This document shows, piece after piece, positions 48,660 to 61,661 of a DNA stretch of 64,000 nt. The notes beneath the pieces are model-generated. The model worked only from the letters and a program-made list of their open reading frames with translations. It did not search any database and was not told the DNA's origin. The DNA lies in the NCBI GenBank assembly GCA_946807835.1, contig OX327711.1, positions 11,071,501 to 11,135,500 of the forward strand, written 5' to 3'. The position numbers and the translations under genes are program-made. Source of the stretch: Ailanthus altissimus. Its lineage: Eukaryota > Streptophyta > Magnoliopsida > Sapindales > Simaroubaceae. The first letter of the stretch is position 1; every line of letters starts with the position of its first letter.

Positions 48660-48988
48660 GTATAAATCTGACCATTCCAACATTTGAAAGAAAAGAATTT
48701 AATTCTAAAAGTTTATAAAACTATGTATTAAATGCATAACATTGGTAGATAGACCCATATTCATATTAATTCCGTGGGTATATGTATTCTTCTAAATTAA
48801 ATACGTCAAGTAAATTAAATTCCGTGGGTATATATATGTATAAATCTGACCATTCCAACATTTGAAAGAAAAGAATTTAATTCTAAAAGTTATAAAAATA
48901 TGTATTAAATGCATAACATTGGTAGATAGCCCCCATATTCATATTAATTCCGTGGGTATATGTATTCTTCTAAATTAAATACGTCAAG
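48660..48988. repeat. 179-bp tandem duplication in the BBE-like promoter
   Basis: GTATAAATCTGACCATTCC at 48660 recurs at 48839, and the two copies run together to TACGTCAAG (ending 48810 and 48988), differing at only a few places (GTTTATAAAACTA vs GTTATAAAAATA, AGACCC vs AGCCCCC). The phrase AATTCCGTGGGTATAT occurs three times. The first copy lies about 310-460 bp upstream of the start codon. Confidence 0.9.
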
Positions 48989-51900
48989 TTTTATATTAAA
49001 CAACTTTGACAAATCTTAGGTGCCACCGTCACATTTTTAAGTATAAACTCATAATTGTTTTTGTACGGAAAGTCAGAAGAAGGAAAAAAATTACATTTGG
49101 TTTTGCTGCAGCTTTCTGTTCTGGACAGAGAATTTAATATTTTTTTAATAATATTACGTATAATAAATAATATTGATACATCAAATATGTAAGAGTAGTC
49201 AAGTTTCTGCCTTTCAGTAACTGTCCCCAATTTTATTGAAATGGGAACCTCTAGAAAGAGGATTCTCCCTATTTATAAAAGAAAAATTAAAAAAAAATGG
49301 CTCTTGAAAGAAAGTCTTATGTATATTGGCCCTAAATACCTTCTTGTCTTAAATTGAGGTTGGTTTATTAATTATACTCTCTCATATACATTTTTAAATT
49401 GTAAAAATTTAAATTACGGTGTTCTAAATTTTTCTCTCTACTTATCATTTTTTTAAGACAAATTCGACAGAGAAAAAAAAAATTTAATTAAAAAAAAAGG
49501 AAGAGAGATACAATCAAAGGGGGATATTGAGCTCCTCACCCCAAAAATTACCCAAAAGAAAGAGTAAAGAAGCAAATAAAAATAATGAGGAAATAGACAA
49601 ATCCCCTCCAAATAAAATTAAATTAATGAAACCGGTAGTTTGACAATACATTTACATCATTAAAGAAAAGAGACGATATATTTGGAGGAGACCGCATCTC
49701 CTATATAAACTCATCAAATTGAAGATTGGTGATAAATGTATCTGCAACAAATAATAGTTGAAAGTGTGAATAGATAGGGATGATAGGTTTGTATTCTAAC
49801 CAAGTTAAAAATTAGAATATCCTTGGAAAAGTTAGGGTATAATTCTCATGGAAACCGTAAGTTTTCCGAATTTTATTCCAACCGTCCCGTGAGTCACAGC
49901 CTTTATCCTTTCGTCCTTTAAAAATTAAAAACACTTCTGATATTCTTTTACATTCCCTCGAGTACAATGTTTTAAATGTCTTTTACAGCCTTAAGACACT
50001 GGTTCTTTTACCTTCAAAATAGCTTCTTTACAACGAAACTAACTGTTTTAATAAACTTTTGCATCTATTATTGTTCATTGTTGCCTTCGCTAATTGAGAT
50101 TCCTGACTGCTTCCTTGCTTAAGACATTCTCTTTTGTTTGGCACAGAAGTCATCCTATCCAACAAAGCCACCAAAATTTAAATGAAGATAAAAAATTTGA
50201 ATTTAGGTCTTCTTTTAATTTAATTTTTTTTCGTAATCTTTTTATCATATTGTCATGTAAAATATTATATTGATTAAGATTTGTTTATTTTAAATCTTTT
50301 TAATGAGACACTAAACATATCCTTCTAAAAGTCACATCATTTTAAAAGTCTCTAACTTAAAAATAACGACTCCAGTTTTCAGTTACTGCTCCTGCTAGTC
50401 TTTCTTCTTCCCACAACTTTTAAAACTTCAATATTAAAACATTAAGCAAAAGAAAATACATATATATATATATATAGATTTCATTAAGTGGTCAAATTTA
50501 TTAAAAAAAAATTGTAATTTTTGTATCTTTTTCTGTTATTGAAATGAAAAGACGTTCTTTTTTAAGAGTGATAAAATATAAATATTCTAAAATGTTTCTT
50601 TTTTTTTATTAAACTAGTTTAGTTAGTATTATATAAAAAATTAAATTGTAAAATAAAAAAACTTACTTAGTCATATTTAATCTTTTACTAAACGTTTCAC
50701 TAATTTATTAATTATCACATAAAGGTCTAAATCAAAGGATAACAAAATTCGCTTACAAAAATTTAGAATTTTAAGATAATATAATTGGGACTTGAGATTG
50801 CTTTTGGAGTCAAGTCATTATTCGTTAATTTAGGAGGTACCAAAATGAAGTGTTTTAATTTTAATTTGAAAAATTATAAATAAATCGATCTTAATCATAG
50901 AATAATTTACATGTCATGTGGCATAATCTCTTTAAAAGATTAAAATAAAAAAAAATCAAATCCCATAAAAACTCCTATATAACGAGTTTTTTTTTGTGAT
51001 CCATTTTTTTTTAGATCAATAGTTTTTCTCCACCAAATTTTGTGATCCAAGTTTCTCAACCAATTTTCTTTTTCTTGCATTGTTTTTCACTTTATTTATT
51101 TTTTTTCAAATTGAGAATATGTTTTCTAATAGATCGATTTTGGTCCCTCCTTATTCCTTTCCTTTCTAGATGAATTATGAACGCTGACTTTCTTGCCTTT
51201 CAAGTTGCTGCACAAGATTTTCAGTTAGTCAATAGTCATCAAATTTTATTTTCATTTCCATGAGAGAAAATTAAACATCATTATCCAATGAGTTAACTTG
51301 CAAAACTTTCCTAGTGATCAAATTTCCCAGCAAGTTGAAACGGTCAAGAAATTTCAAAGAAATGTACCAAGTCAACTATGTCTATATTCAGTTGTCTTTT
51401 AGATTTATGGCATTGTTTACATGATTGTGTATATTCGACCTTAATTTAAAATAATGGAACTATGTCTATTTTCCACAATCATTCATAATATAATGTTTAA
51501 TATCATTTATGCTTAAACGGAATTGTATTGCTTGTCATCAATACATATAATTAAGATTTGGTCTCCCTTTCTGAATTTCATCCCTTACCAAGTTCTGAAT
51601 TCAAATTTTAATTTACATGTTATAACACGTATAATAAAGTATGACAGAACTCAGAATTAGTTACATGTTTGAATTTTGATAAAATTAATCAGATTTGTCT
51701 AAATTGAAATTCTGCTATGCTGGCTTTCAAAGCTCATGTTCAGCCATTTGCTTTGCTATAGCTTGGTCCCGGGCAGACACGGAGAAAGAATGAAAATGCA
51801 AATCGACCCGAAATACTTTGACCAATATTCCTGGGATAAAGCGGAGAACAATGGAATGTTAAATTTAAAAGCAATATGTAAGATGAGAACAAATATATTA

Positions 51901-52044
51901 ACTTCTTTAAGCAACCTCCTGTTTAATGAGTTCAAATGATCAATTCTGTTTACTAAATAATTTGGACAATTTTTGAGTCAATGAATTTTTTTTTATTTGA
52001 AAACAAGATCGAAATTAACAAAACAAAGATAGAGACATGAAAAG
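48989..52044. other. AT-rich intergenic region
   Basis: No convincing gene. Short frames (48991-49230 minus; 51736-51939 plus, which includes a GC-richer GGTCCCGGGCAGACACGG patch near 51762) match nothing that I recognise. An (AT) microsatellite lies at 50458-50476. It is the longest stretch without a recognisable transposable element. Confidence 0.5.
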
Positions 52045-53440
52045 TGTTAGACATATAATAATTATTTATGCCCTTAAATATGTGAAATAATATTTTATTT
52101 GATTAATAAAAATTTATTCATACATATAATTGAGCATACATTGATGAGCCTATATTAATAAAGTATGTGATCTATATATTAAGCATATTATGTTAATACA
52201 GAGAGTATAGATCACAGATTCTTTATAAATTAAATCTAGTTTACAACCATTAATGAAAAAATACATTTTATTATGTAAAGTTATAGTTTTTCTCCTTTTT
52301 ATAATAGATGATTTACCTTGATCATCGAAGTAGAGACTTCGAGTAGAAACACTAGTGAATATGTTACATTAAATAGGACTACTGTAAATTTTGATCCGGT
52401 TAACTAAATGTCGTAGATCTTAATTCACAAAAATTTTAATAAGCTTGATTAATCTTAATCTTGAACAAATAATGAACTTACATTCATGTGTTGTATCTTT
52501 TGAGTTATCACGGAGTGAGATCCATATAAACGGTTAAACTCTCGATAGCTTGGAGATATAATTTCATGGGTCGTAGGAACATATATTTACAAGATAGAAT
52601 CTAATAATTAATATCCACCTAAGATGTTTGCAGTATTTGATCATTAGAATTTATGGCCACAGTTTATTCAATAAATTATTTATTGCATAATAATATTTAT
52701 TTGTAAATTTATTTACAAATATAGACATATTAAAAGTGATTATTAGAGCATTCAATGACTTAGGAGCAAATAAGTAATTAAAGAGGCAAGATATTTTTTT
52801 AAGGCCTAACTTTAATTATGGACATCAATTATATAGTCAATTAAATGGTCATTATTGGTCTAAAGACCAAGTCCAATTTAATTAAATAAAGTTTTAATTA
52901 AATGAGTTTCTATTTTATAACATGGGTTACTAGAGTATAGCCTTTACCTTTTAGTAGAATAGTCTGAGGTTAACTTAGAAGAATTTGTTTATTATGAGAT
53001 AATAAAAAAGCCCATGGGTCTTGCAGTCTTTCTACTAGCTCAAATCTTAATTAAACTCTAATTTTCTAATCCTAATTAAATTTTAAATACCCAAGGGAGA
53101 TTTCTATATATATGGAAGATATAAAATAATAAATGAGACCACAACCATATAGAGAAAAAATTCTTTTTATGTATTCTTACGTGGAAAAAGAATTTAATTA
53201 ATATCATTCTCTCAGATTTGGGTATTAGTATTTTTAGAGATTAAGAAAGATTCACGTGTCCACACGCGTTGAGTTTGAAGATTGAGGATAGTAGAGAAGA
53301 TTGCAGCCAGTCAATTCAAGATCTGTCATAATGAGGAATTGAGGTAATATTCTATCGCTATACATGTAATTATGAATAAGATGATCTAGCTTCCGCTGCG
53401 TTTATTTTTATAAACGAAAAATTATTTTATTTTACACCAA
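52045..53440 (+). repeat. Probable solo copia LTR
   Basis: Starts TGTTAGACATATAATAATT, contains a TATA-like TTTCTATATATATGG near 53102 and ends in the GATGATCTAGCTTCCGCTGCG motif (53380-53400) common near long copia LTR ends. No primer site or coding sequence follows. Left flank AAAAG (52040-52044) was not found at a clear right border, so the right end is approximate. Confidence 0.5.
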
Positions 53441-53648
53441 ACAATGGATCAACCTAATTCAAACTTACTTCTACTTTATTGAATTTGATAGGCTCACTGA
53501 AATGCCCTTTTTGTAAAATAAAATAAAATAAATAAAAAATTATTTTATTTTTATAAACATAAAATTATTTTATTTTATGTAAAACTGTAGTAGAGTGAAA
53601 TTTTCTTCTAGATCTGACTCCCTTTTTGTAGAGTCCTTTTAGGAAAGA

Positions 53649-53800
53649 TTTCATTATTAATTTCTTGATTTAAAGGATATTAATTCCTTTATCAATTCTA
53701 TTATTTTAAGAATAATAATTTCCTTATTAGTTTCATAATTTAAGGGATAATATTTTTCTCATTAATTTGGATTGCTTTTCCTTAAGGGATGAAAATTCCC
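53649..53800. repeat. Imperfect ~37-bp tandem repeat, four units
   Basis: Four degenerate units, each with an ATTAATTT/ATTAGTTT-type head and TTAAGGGATAAT-type tail, ending in TTCC, TTTCC, TTCTC and TTCCC. It lies in AT-rich sequence left of the second Athila remnant. Confidence 0.55.
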
Positions 53801-54159
53801 CTTCTTAGAATTAGGTTAACCCTGAATTTCAAGGGAATAAACTCTTTAAGGCTTCAACAAGAAGATAGAAATGGAGATAAAGGGAAAGAGAATTAAACTT
53901 ATTAAGAACCAAGTTTTAATCAAAATGAACTTGAAAATGTCAACGACTTCTGTTTTTATTTTTAAAATGCGGAACAAGTTTTTTGGTTTAGAAATATTGT
54001 TAAAAGATGAAAAGAGTTATGGTTATTTCACATTGATTATTGTTGGACCTAAATTTAGATGGTCCAATCAGTTTGATGTCACTCATTCATAATATTCTTG
54101 TGATTTAATTTACTATTTTATTGATTTAGCTTAAAAGTTCTAAATAAAAGTTTTTCCAC

Positions 54160-55135
54160 CAACCAGGATGAGAATGTGAGGAACAAGATTACTTTCTTTG
54201 TGTAATAAGAAAAAACTCTAGATAAAGCATGGGAGAAATTTAAAGAGTTGCTGAGAAAGTGTCCATACCATAGGATTGCAAAATGGCTATTTATGCAAAC
54301 CTTTTATACTGGGTTAGTTGCATATTTGAGAATCATAATCGATGCTGCAACAGAGGGGCATTCATGAATAAGTCTGTTGATGGTGCTTATGACTTATTAG
54401 ACGAGATATCCTTCAATAATTATCAATTGACAGCTGAAAGTTTTGCTTCTAGAAAAATCACCGAAAAGAGATAATAGAAACTCCAAATTATATAAGAGGT
54501 TGTAACCAATAGTAACACAACCCCACTTCCAATTTCTTTTATTAAGAATTGAGGGATCACAGAAATATTCTTGTAGTATAAACCAAGAACAAATTTCAAG
54601 CCAAGAGTCTCCTCTTAAGCCTCTAACAAAAAATCCGCTGCATCATGAAAAGAATTCCACCTTAGTGGATGTATTCATAGAAAGCATGGAGAATGCAAAT
54701 GGTCTCTTACAAAACCAATCTTCTTCTTCATGGTCTATAGAGACTTAAGTTGAACAAATTATAGATACAAGCTATAATCATCCTCAAGAAGCATTGCACA
54801 GCAACACAGAGATCAATTCTATGAAAAATCTTGAACACTGTAAAGCAATCACTATAGATAGTGGAATACAGCAACCTGTATCCATTAAGATAGCCAAATC
54901 AGAAGAGAATCATTACAAAGATGAAGTGCAAATGGAAGAAGATGGTGAGAAAGTGCAAAAAGAAGAAAAAAAAAGCATAACAACCGAGCTTCTCGAGTCA
55001 TTACAATCTACACTTTCATTACAATCTACACTTTCATTACCTGAGAGACTACATGAAGATTATCTTGATCTACAGATTTCCATGGATTTTCTCCATTGTT
55101 TTAAGATTAACATGGTAATTTTGGATGAAGCATAA
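54160..55135 (+). pseudogene. Athila-type gag (broken)
   Basis: Frames give KAWEKFKELLRKCPYHRI-like sequence near 54230 and the open stretch 54283-54474 with FMNKSVDGAYDLLDEISFNN, homologous to 4256-4486. 54794-55135 (113 aa) begins MHSNTEINSMKNLEHCKAIT, equivalent to the NTEINPKEHxKAITLRSG junction of Athila, followed by an acidic, Lys-rich linker with a tandem LQSTLS repeat. Stops break continuity. Confidence 0.8.
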
Positions 55136-55139
55136 CCAC

Positions 55140-57077
55140 CCCTAAGCTAAAAGTGATTAAATCCATCAAAGATCGAGCGAATGAAACGGTGGTGCCACAT
55201 AAGTTCATTAAGGGGAATTAGTAGATATTGACCAATAAGTTTTACTCTTCCAATCCAAGATTAAATTCTTTCCAATAAGGCTCAAAGTAAAATAGTCGGA
55301 GCTGTTTCTTAAAGATATTCTTACAGAGCAGTGGAAATTGAAGAAAATGAGTATCAATAAGATTCGACTAAAATTTCATTAGCACAATATTGTTAACATG
55401 CAATTTGGTTCTCTATAAGTCAAAAAGAAAGACATCAAGCCGATGACAATAAATCAAGTGCTTCTTGGGAAGCAAATATTTTTTGTTGTTTATTTTTTTT
55501 AGTGTTGGAATAACAATTCAACATTCAAGAAGTAAAGAAAGAAGTTGTAGCATTAGGAGATAGGAAACTTCAACACCGTCACATCAAAGCACAATGCTGC
55601 AATGCTAAGCCTTCATTTACCATAAAAGTCTATTACTCTCATTTTTATTTTCACCATCAGAGACAATGTCAAATTTAAGTTTAAGGGAGAAAAACACTTG
55701 TCCTGTGTTTATTTTCTGCTGCGTGAATTTTTTACTTTACTGTTTTGCATTTTATGTAAAAACAAATTTAATTTGTGTTTAGGTTGTGATGATGATCATT
55801 AGTCTATGATAAAAAATAAAATATTGGATGAATTTATTTTTTTCAAGTTCCTAGGAAACAATATACACTTAAGATAATTCTTATACTAAAATCTTGAACC
55901 GATTTTGACCTTAATTTTTATCACTTATCTTCTATCACTTATTTTTTGGCACATTAAAATAAAGTATGAATTAGTTGAACTGTTACTTAAAAATGCTCAT
56001 ACTTAAAAAGTACACTCAAGTCTCGATGACTAACACTCTAGAACTTACTTAATTACTATTTAAGGCAAAATCTTAGTAAACACGTGAATAGAAAAAATGA
56101 CATTAGGCTATCTTCGAACCGATTGAGCCTTTCTAGCTTACTTTAAATATATATTTATTCTTAGTTATCCCTTTTTAGACTAAGTACCCATTTTTTATAT
56201 TTAACCACATTACAAGCCTAAGACTTAAAGCGTATTTATTCATAAATTATCCGTAATACTATAAACCTTATGTTTACTTAGAAATATACTTAAAAAGAGA
56301 AAGGTTGTGGTTGTATGAGGAAATGGCACTGAAGTAGAAAGCAATTAATTTTGGGTGGTATTTGTCAATCTAAGTTTGGGGATATTAAAAAAAATCTTTA
56401 AATTCTTTATACCCCTCAACTTAAAAGAAATGAGAAATTCTTTGAAAAATAGTGGTTGAAAAGAAGAATGAAAAACACAATAAGTTTAGGAATGAGATAA
56501 ATCAAGGAAAAAAATATCAAGAGGTTTTTTAAGTAAAATCTAATTATTCATGGTGTGACTTAAACCTCATATATTTATCCTTATATCTCATATTAACCTT
56601 AGCCTTTCATTACAAGCTAATTAATGTCCTAAATAGATTTCTAAACATATATCTTTCTATATTATTGTAGAATGGTATAAAAAGCAAGCCTATATAGTAG
56701 TGTCATTATAAATTGAAATATGCCAAGATATCATCTTTCTGTATTATCTTAAGTTATTGAGTAAATCTATGTATCATTTGACCATTTACTTACTTATTAT
56801 ACATATACACAAAGTGATTAATTATAAGGAAGAATGAAGAACTTGATAAATGGCATTTTGAGATATTAAAAGTTGTTTATTAAATTTCAAAAGGACTTGT
56901 ATCATTTCAACAGCCTTTGAGATAGTGATTATAATCATCAACTCAATCTAGCATATTAAGTTTTATTTTAAATTTTTATTTTATTCTGAGTCAAGTATAA
57001 TCTCTTTCAATTCTCTGTTTAATAATACCTTTTTTTTATTACTTGTGGATTAGCAATTCTATAATTTTATAGGTATT
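55140..57077 (+). other. Integrase tail and 3' untranslated region of the second Athila remnant
   Basis: VRKDIKPMTINQVLLGKQ-type ending near 55425-55480 corresponds to GRQP at 7390. Beyond it 1.6 kb is AT-rich without frames. CTAAGTTTGGGGATATT near 56370 resembles a polypurine tract but is 700 bp from the LTR; the tract next to the LTR has lost its G run (AGGTATT against AGGTTTGGGGGTATT in the first copy). Confidence 0.6.
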
Positions 57078-58357
57078 TGATGGGGTTAATTAGGTATAAT
57101 ATTTACATATTTCAAGCTTAATATTTTTTTATTGAAATTAATATTATTTAGTTTTTTATACATTTTATTGTTATTTAATAGATTTTGAGTTAATAGAGCA
57201 AATAGAGATGAAAATACAAGAAAAAATAAGCCAAAAATATCACAATTGCTACAGTACCTTGCTATCGTGACAAGCAACAGCTGCTACTGTGCCAAGGCCA
57301 TAGCGCCTAAAAATAAGCGTTGTGACACCCAACACGATATCCTCAATGCCGCAGCGCCTAAAACCCAGTGCCACAACGTTGCATGAACAGTAACACGTGA
57401 ACAGTAATAATGTGAATAGTAAATCCTAAACTAACTTATAGTTGATCTTTTACCCAACAATCAAGAAGAGAGAGAGTAAATTTTGGAGGATCAAAAAGAC
57501 TAGAAGACTGAAGTAAAATTAGTTTTATCTCTTCAATTCTTTATCTTTCTAGTTTTCTATGATTTTTATGATATTATTCTTAATAAGCATTTGAACTCTT
57601 TATTTTACCATGACCTAAATTATTATATCTAAGGTTACAACTTTGAACTTGATATATGACTGAATTCAAATTCTTATGTTCTTTTTATGAACTTAATAAT
57701 AGAATTGTTCAATTATTTTATTCTTAATACTTTCTAATTACTGGGCTACTAATTAGATTGTTATGGGAACTTTAATAAATTTGACGAAGAAATTTTTTTA
57801 TTGGCCTTGAATAATTTGATATATGATCACGCGTAATAACTATGAGTTTCATATAGGATAAAATATATATATATATATATATATAAATATATATGGCATA
57901 TGTGGTATTAATAGATCAGTTCTTAATGAATTTTATTTTATTCTGATTATCATAGACATATAGATAATTATTAAACTAAAGATTTAGTCACTCAACCATA
58001 GGTAGAGGCTTATGATGATATTAAGAATCTAGCCAATAATTCATATTAAAGGATTAACTTAAGAAAATATTAATTGGTTCAAGTAACATATCAAGCGATA
58101 GTTGTAATTCTAGATTTTATCTATTATTGATGTTTCTATCTTGTTATCTTTAGTCTTTTCTATCCTGTTAATTTTCTATTATTTAGTTTAGATTTTTATC
58201 TTTTAATTTTCTTTCGTTTGAATAAAAGTAAGGAAGCATAATTGTAGTACTTAGCATAAACAATAACAACTATTTCTCATAGGAACGATACTCTACTTAT
58301 CTTATATTACTTGATTACAATAGCGTGCACTTGTGCTTAACTTGAAATCCCGCATCA
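57078..58357 (+). repeat. Athila-type LTR, full length
   Basis: 1280 bp from TGATGGGGTTAATTAGG to CCCGCATCA. Collinear with 8228-9046 and, in antisense, 15012-16279. It has a GC-richer block of repeated GCGCC/GTGCC/GTGACA words and GTGAACAGTAA at 57240-57420. It directly adjoins the RE1-like copia relic. Confidence 0.85.
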
Positions 58358-58399
58358 ATACTAGCAATGCTTTTATAAAAAAAGACACATCTTAAAAAG

Positions 58400-60180
58400 G
58401 TTCATTATTTAATAGAAGCAGTTTCTGACCAACATTTATAGGTGTATCATTGCCTTTGCAAGTTACCATGTTGGTCTTAAGAAGAAGATCTTGAATATAT
58501 TTTGGTTAAGAAATATGAAGATCATATGATGAATGAGCAATCTCAATCCAAGAAATAATTGCATTCATCTAGATCCTTGTGAGCAAAGGTACTACCAAGA
58601 TGTTGAATAAGTTGCTCAAGTGCTAAAGAATTGATGCCAATTATCAATATATCATAAACATATATTAGTATAAGAATGAGATCTCCATTGGACTTCTTGA
58701 AGAACAAAGTGCGACTTAAAATTTACAAAATCCCACTGTAATAAAGCAAACTTAAGCTTCTCATAAGAGCCTTATAAATCTTACAAACATAACTAGAATT
58801 AGTGGAATCAATAAAACCCTTAGGTTGTGTCATGTAAATAGCTTTTGACAAAATTCCATTTAAGAATGCATTATTGATGTTCAATTATTTGATCTGCCAA
58901 TGATTCTTTACTACCATATTTGAAAATTAATCCATCAATATTACACTTGATTCGAAATATCTATTTGTTTACTTCAGTAGTAAGAACAAGTGTCCAAGTT
59001 CTATTGTCAATTTTGGCTTTATATTCTACCTCTGTAGCAACTCTCTAGTTATTATCCATCAAGGCAAATTTAACTAATCTAGGCACAAAAGATAATGCTT
59101 GTGAAAAAAGCATCTTTGGCTTGGAAATACCATCCTTAGGTCTAGTGATCCTAAGGTGCTTATTGAGTACAAAAACATTTATGCTTACCATTTCATAGGC
59201 ATAGTATCTGTAATCGATGTTTTAGGATTAACTAATGATGAATAAGCATCTAATACTATAGGAATACTTGATATTGAAGGAAGAATTTCATTGCTACTAT
59301 TAACATTTGGTAAGACAAAAGAAGCAAAAGGTTTGGAAGAAGAATAAAGAGGATGAGATACTGATGAGGAAATAATTCATTATAAGAAAAACGTGTTTCA
59401 TTGAAAGAAATATATTTGGCAATATAAAGTCTTTGAGAGGGATGAAGATATTTGTAACCTTTTTATTGAGTATTGTATTCTAAAAATAAGCACTTAGATG
59501 TATGAAAATCTAACCTGTGACTTTTTTAGGGTCTTACCAATAAAAACCAAGCATAGCCAAATGGCTTTAAGAAATCATAGTCTAATAAAGAATGAAAAAG
59601 TTTAAAGGATAGAGAGTGATGGGAAAGTACTAAAGTGAGAAGACTATTTATAAGACAAGAGGCTAAGTAAAAAGCTTCCTACCAAAAATAAAAAGGTATT
59701 TGAGATTGGACAATGAGAGTTTGTCCAATCTCTATCAAATGTTTATGTTTGCTCGAAACCGCACCATTCTGGTGATGAGTATAAAGATAGATAAGCCTTA
59801 ATTAAATTCTTTATAATTCTCAGTAATCGATAAAGGATCTATATTCACCAACCCAATCTGATTGTAAGGCTTTAATTAATTTGTTTAGTTATTTTTCAAC
59901 TTGTAATCTGAATGAAATTTAGATCTTTAAAGCATCTAAATTAGTTTCAAGGGAAAAATCTAACAAAACTTGGTGCAATCATCCACAAAACTAATTTAAT
60001 ACCTATATCCCTCTCTTGAAAGTATTGGAGATAGACCCCATAGATCAATATAAATCAATTGTAAATAGCTTGTGGATTTAATTGGATTGGATTAGAAGTG
60101 AAACTTATGAAGTTTTCCATACTAACAATCATTGTAGAAATCAGGTTTAAGACTTGATTTATTTCGAAACATGTTCTTAC
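58400..60180 (-). pseudogene. Copia integrase and reverse transcriptase (broken)
   Basis: Read on the minus strand, the RT catalytic box near 58655 is LIYVYDILIIG, with Asp replaced by Tyr. An RT N-terminal piece IDNRTWTLVLTTEVNK occurs near 58975. An integrase run near 59830 includes a Gln-Ser-Asp-Trp element. No open stretch exceeds 60 codons in this part. Confidence 0.65.
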
Positions 60181-61661
60181 AATTCTTTAATAATTCATAA
60201 CAGTAAGAGAATTAAGATGTCTTAATCTTAAGTGCCAAAGATTAACATCTTCACAAGTCTTTGACACTACACCAGCAATATAACTTTGAATACAAACATT
60301 TGTGTTATTTGTATTTGTGGCTACTAATCTTTCAAATACCTTGTTTATATTACATGGCTGACACAAAGAAAGGATAAACATTGATTTAGGAGCAGAGTGT
60401 GGTAAGTTGGAATTGAAGGAATATAGCAACAATTTGTGAAGTCCATTCTCAACAGTACCTTTCAGCAACAATGTGCCTTTCCTTTTGCCATTAATAAAAC
60501 AAAATCAAAAGAAAATTCAATAAGTATATCATTATCTTGAGTCAACTTAGATATACTTATTAAATTCTTTGTAATCTTAAGCATAAATAAAATGTCTTCA
60601 AGCACTAATTTAGATTTTGAGATCTCAACATAGAAGTTCCAATCAATTTGACAATCAAGTTGCTACTATTGCCAACAATAAGTTAATTATTGCTTGTAAA
60701 ATTTTTCTTACCACCAATAGTTTTAGTAATGTCAAATGATGAATGGCACTGGAATTAATATACCAGATTGAATAAACTGTAATTTTTTTAGCATACCATT
60801 CTGCTTCTAAAAATCTATTTAAGGCATTTTATGTTGCCACAAATGTAGTTTTGGCTTATATTGATCCATTTAAAGAACCAATGGGACCACTAAGACCCCA
60901 TATTTATACTAGCAGGTCTGTTATTAGAAGGAGGATTGGTAAAGTTCATATAGTTTAAAGGATTAACAGTCCTTACAAAATATTCTCTGTCAAATCTATA
61001 GAAATATTTGACAGCTTATTTCTCACAAATCTAACATATGAGTTCGTTATTACCACCGAAATTATTTCCTCTTCTCCCCAGAAAACTATTCTTGCCAAAT
61101 TCTCCATTAAATCTCCCTTGACTATTTTCTCTAAGCATAGCTCTTCCACGACCAAACGTATCCTTAACATTTTCTTGATTATTAAAGTTATGATTGTTTG
61201 CTATTCTAAATTAAAAATTACTAAAACCGCCATAGCCAAATTTATTATTCCCTCTACTAATATTTACTTGCATAGTTTGCTTCTATCATATTACTCATAT
61301 GATATTGTTTTAATTTTGTACTCTCCTGAGACAACAACATTGCATATGCTTCACTAAAACTACACTAGATACTGAATGCCTAATAAAATCATCATCATCA
61401 TTAATCTGAGTTCTAGCAGTTGACAATTCATCAATCAAACATTTTTCTTTAAGGAAATAGTTTAACTTGGAGAGAGAAACTTTCTGAACTAAAGATAGCT
61501 ACATTTTGAGTTATGTTGCTTTTGTTTTTAATTGTGAACCAAAATTTTTTCAACTGAACTCCATAACTTATGGCTGGACTTACTCTTAATTACTAAGCTT
61601 AGAATGTTATCTTGAATTGTTGAGAATAACCAGCCAAGAAGAGTTTGATCTTGCCATATCC
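60181..61661 (-). pseudogene. Copia gag, protease and pre-integrase region (broken)
   Basis: The open stretch 60187-60471 begins MLLKGTVENGLHKLLLYSFN and ends with the pre-integrase motif LWHLRLRHLNSL. Upstream, an altered zinc knuckle lies near 60985-61050 (CxICEK context), and the gag tail gives EAYAMLLSQESTKLKQYHMS near 61300. Gag start-side sequence DQTLLGWLFSTIQDNILSL ends at the insertion point 61661. Confidence 0.75.

Larger units (their letters stand above)
54160..58357 (+). mobile_element. Second Athila-type Ty3 remnant
   Basis: Gag pieces (54160-54480), gag linker (54790-55135), C-terminal integrase piece (to about 55500), 3' untranslated region and full 3' LTR. RT, RNase H, protease and most of integrase are deleted. 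The 5' border is not defined. Related to 3848-9046 but more heavily deleted. Confidence 0.8.
58400..61661 (-). mobile_element. RE1-like Ty1-copia relic, minus strand
   Basis: RT-RNase H part at 58400-59060, integrase at about 59300-60130, pre-integrase and protease at 60187-60900, gag at 60970-61661. LTRs are not found: the left side abuts the Athila LTR and the right side is cut at 61661 by the plus-strand element. Every domain carries stops. Confidence 0.78.

Noticed and set aside
48399..48683. 94-codon minus-strand frame upstream of the BBE-like gene
   Set aside because: Contains AT microsatellite and poly-A translation products and sits in the promoter region.
51736..51939. 67-codon plus-strand frame as a gene
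   Set aside because: No recognised motif, AT-rich flanks, no promoter or splice evidence; a chance frame is as likely.
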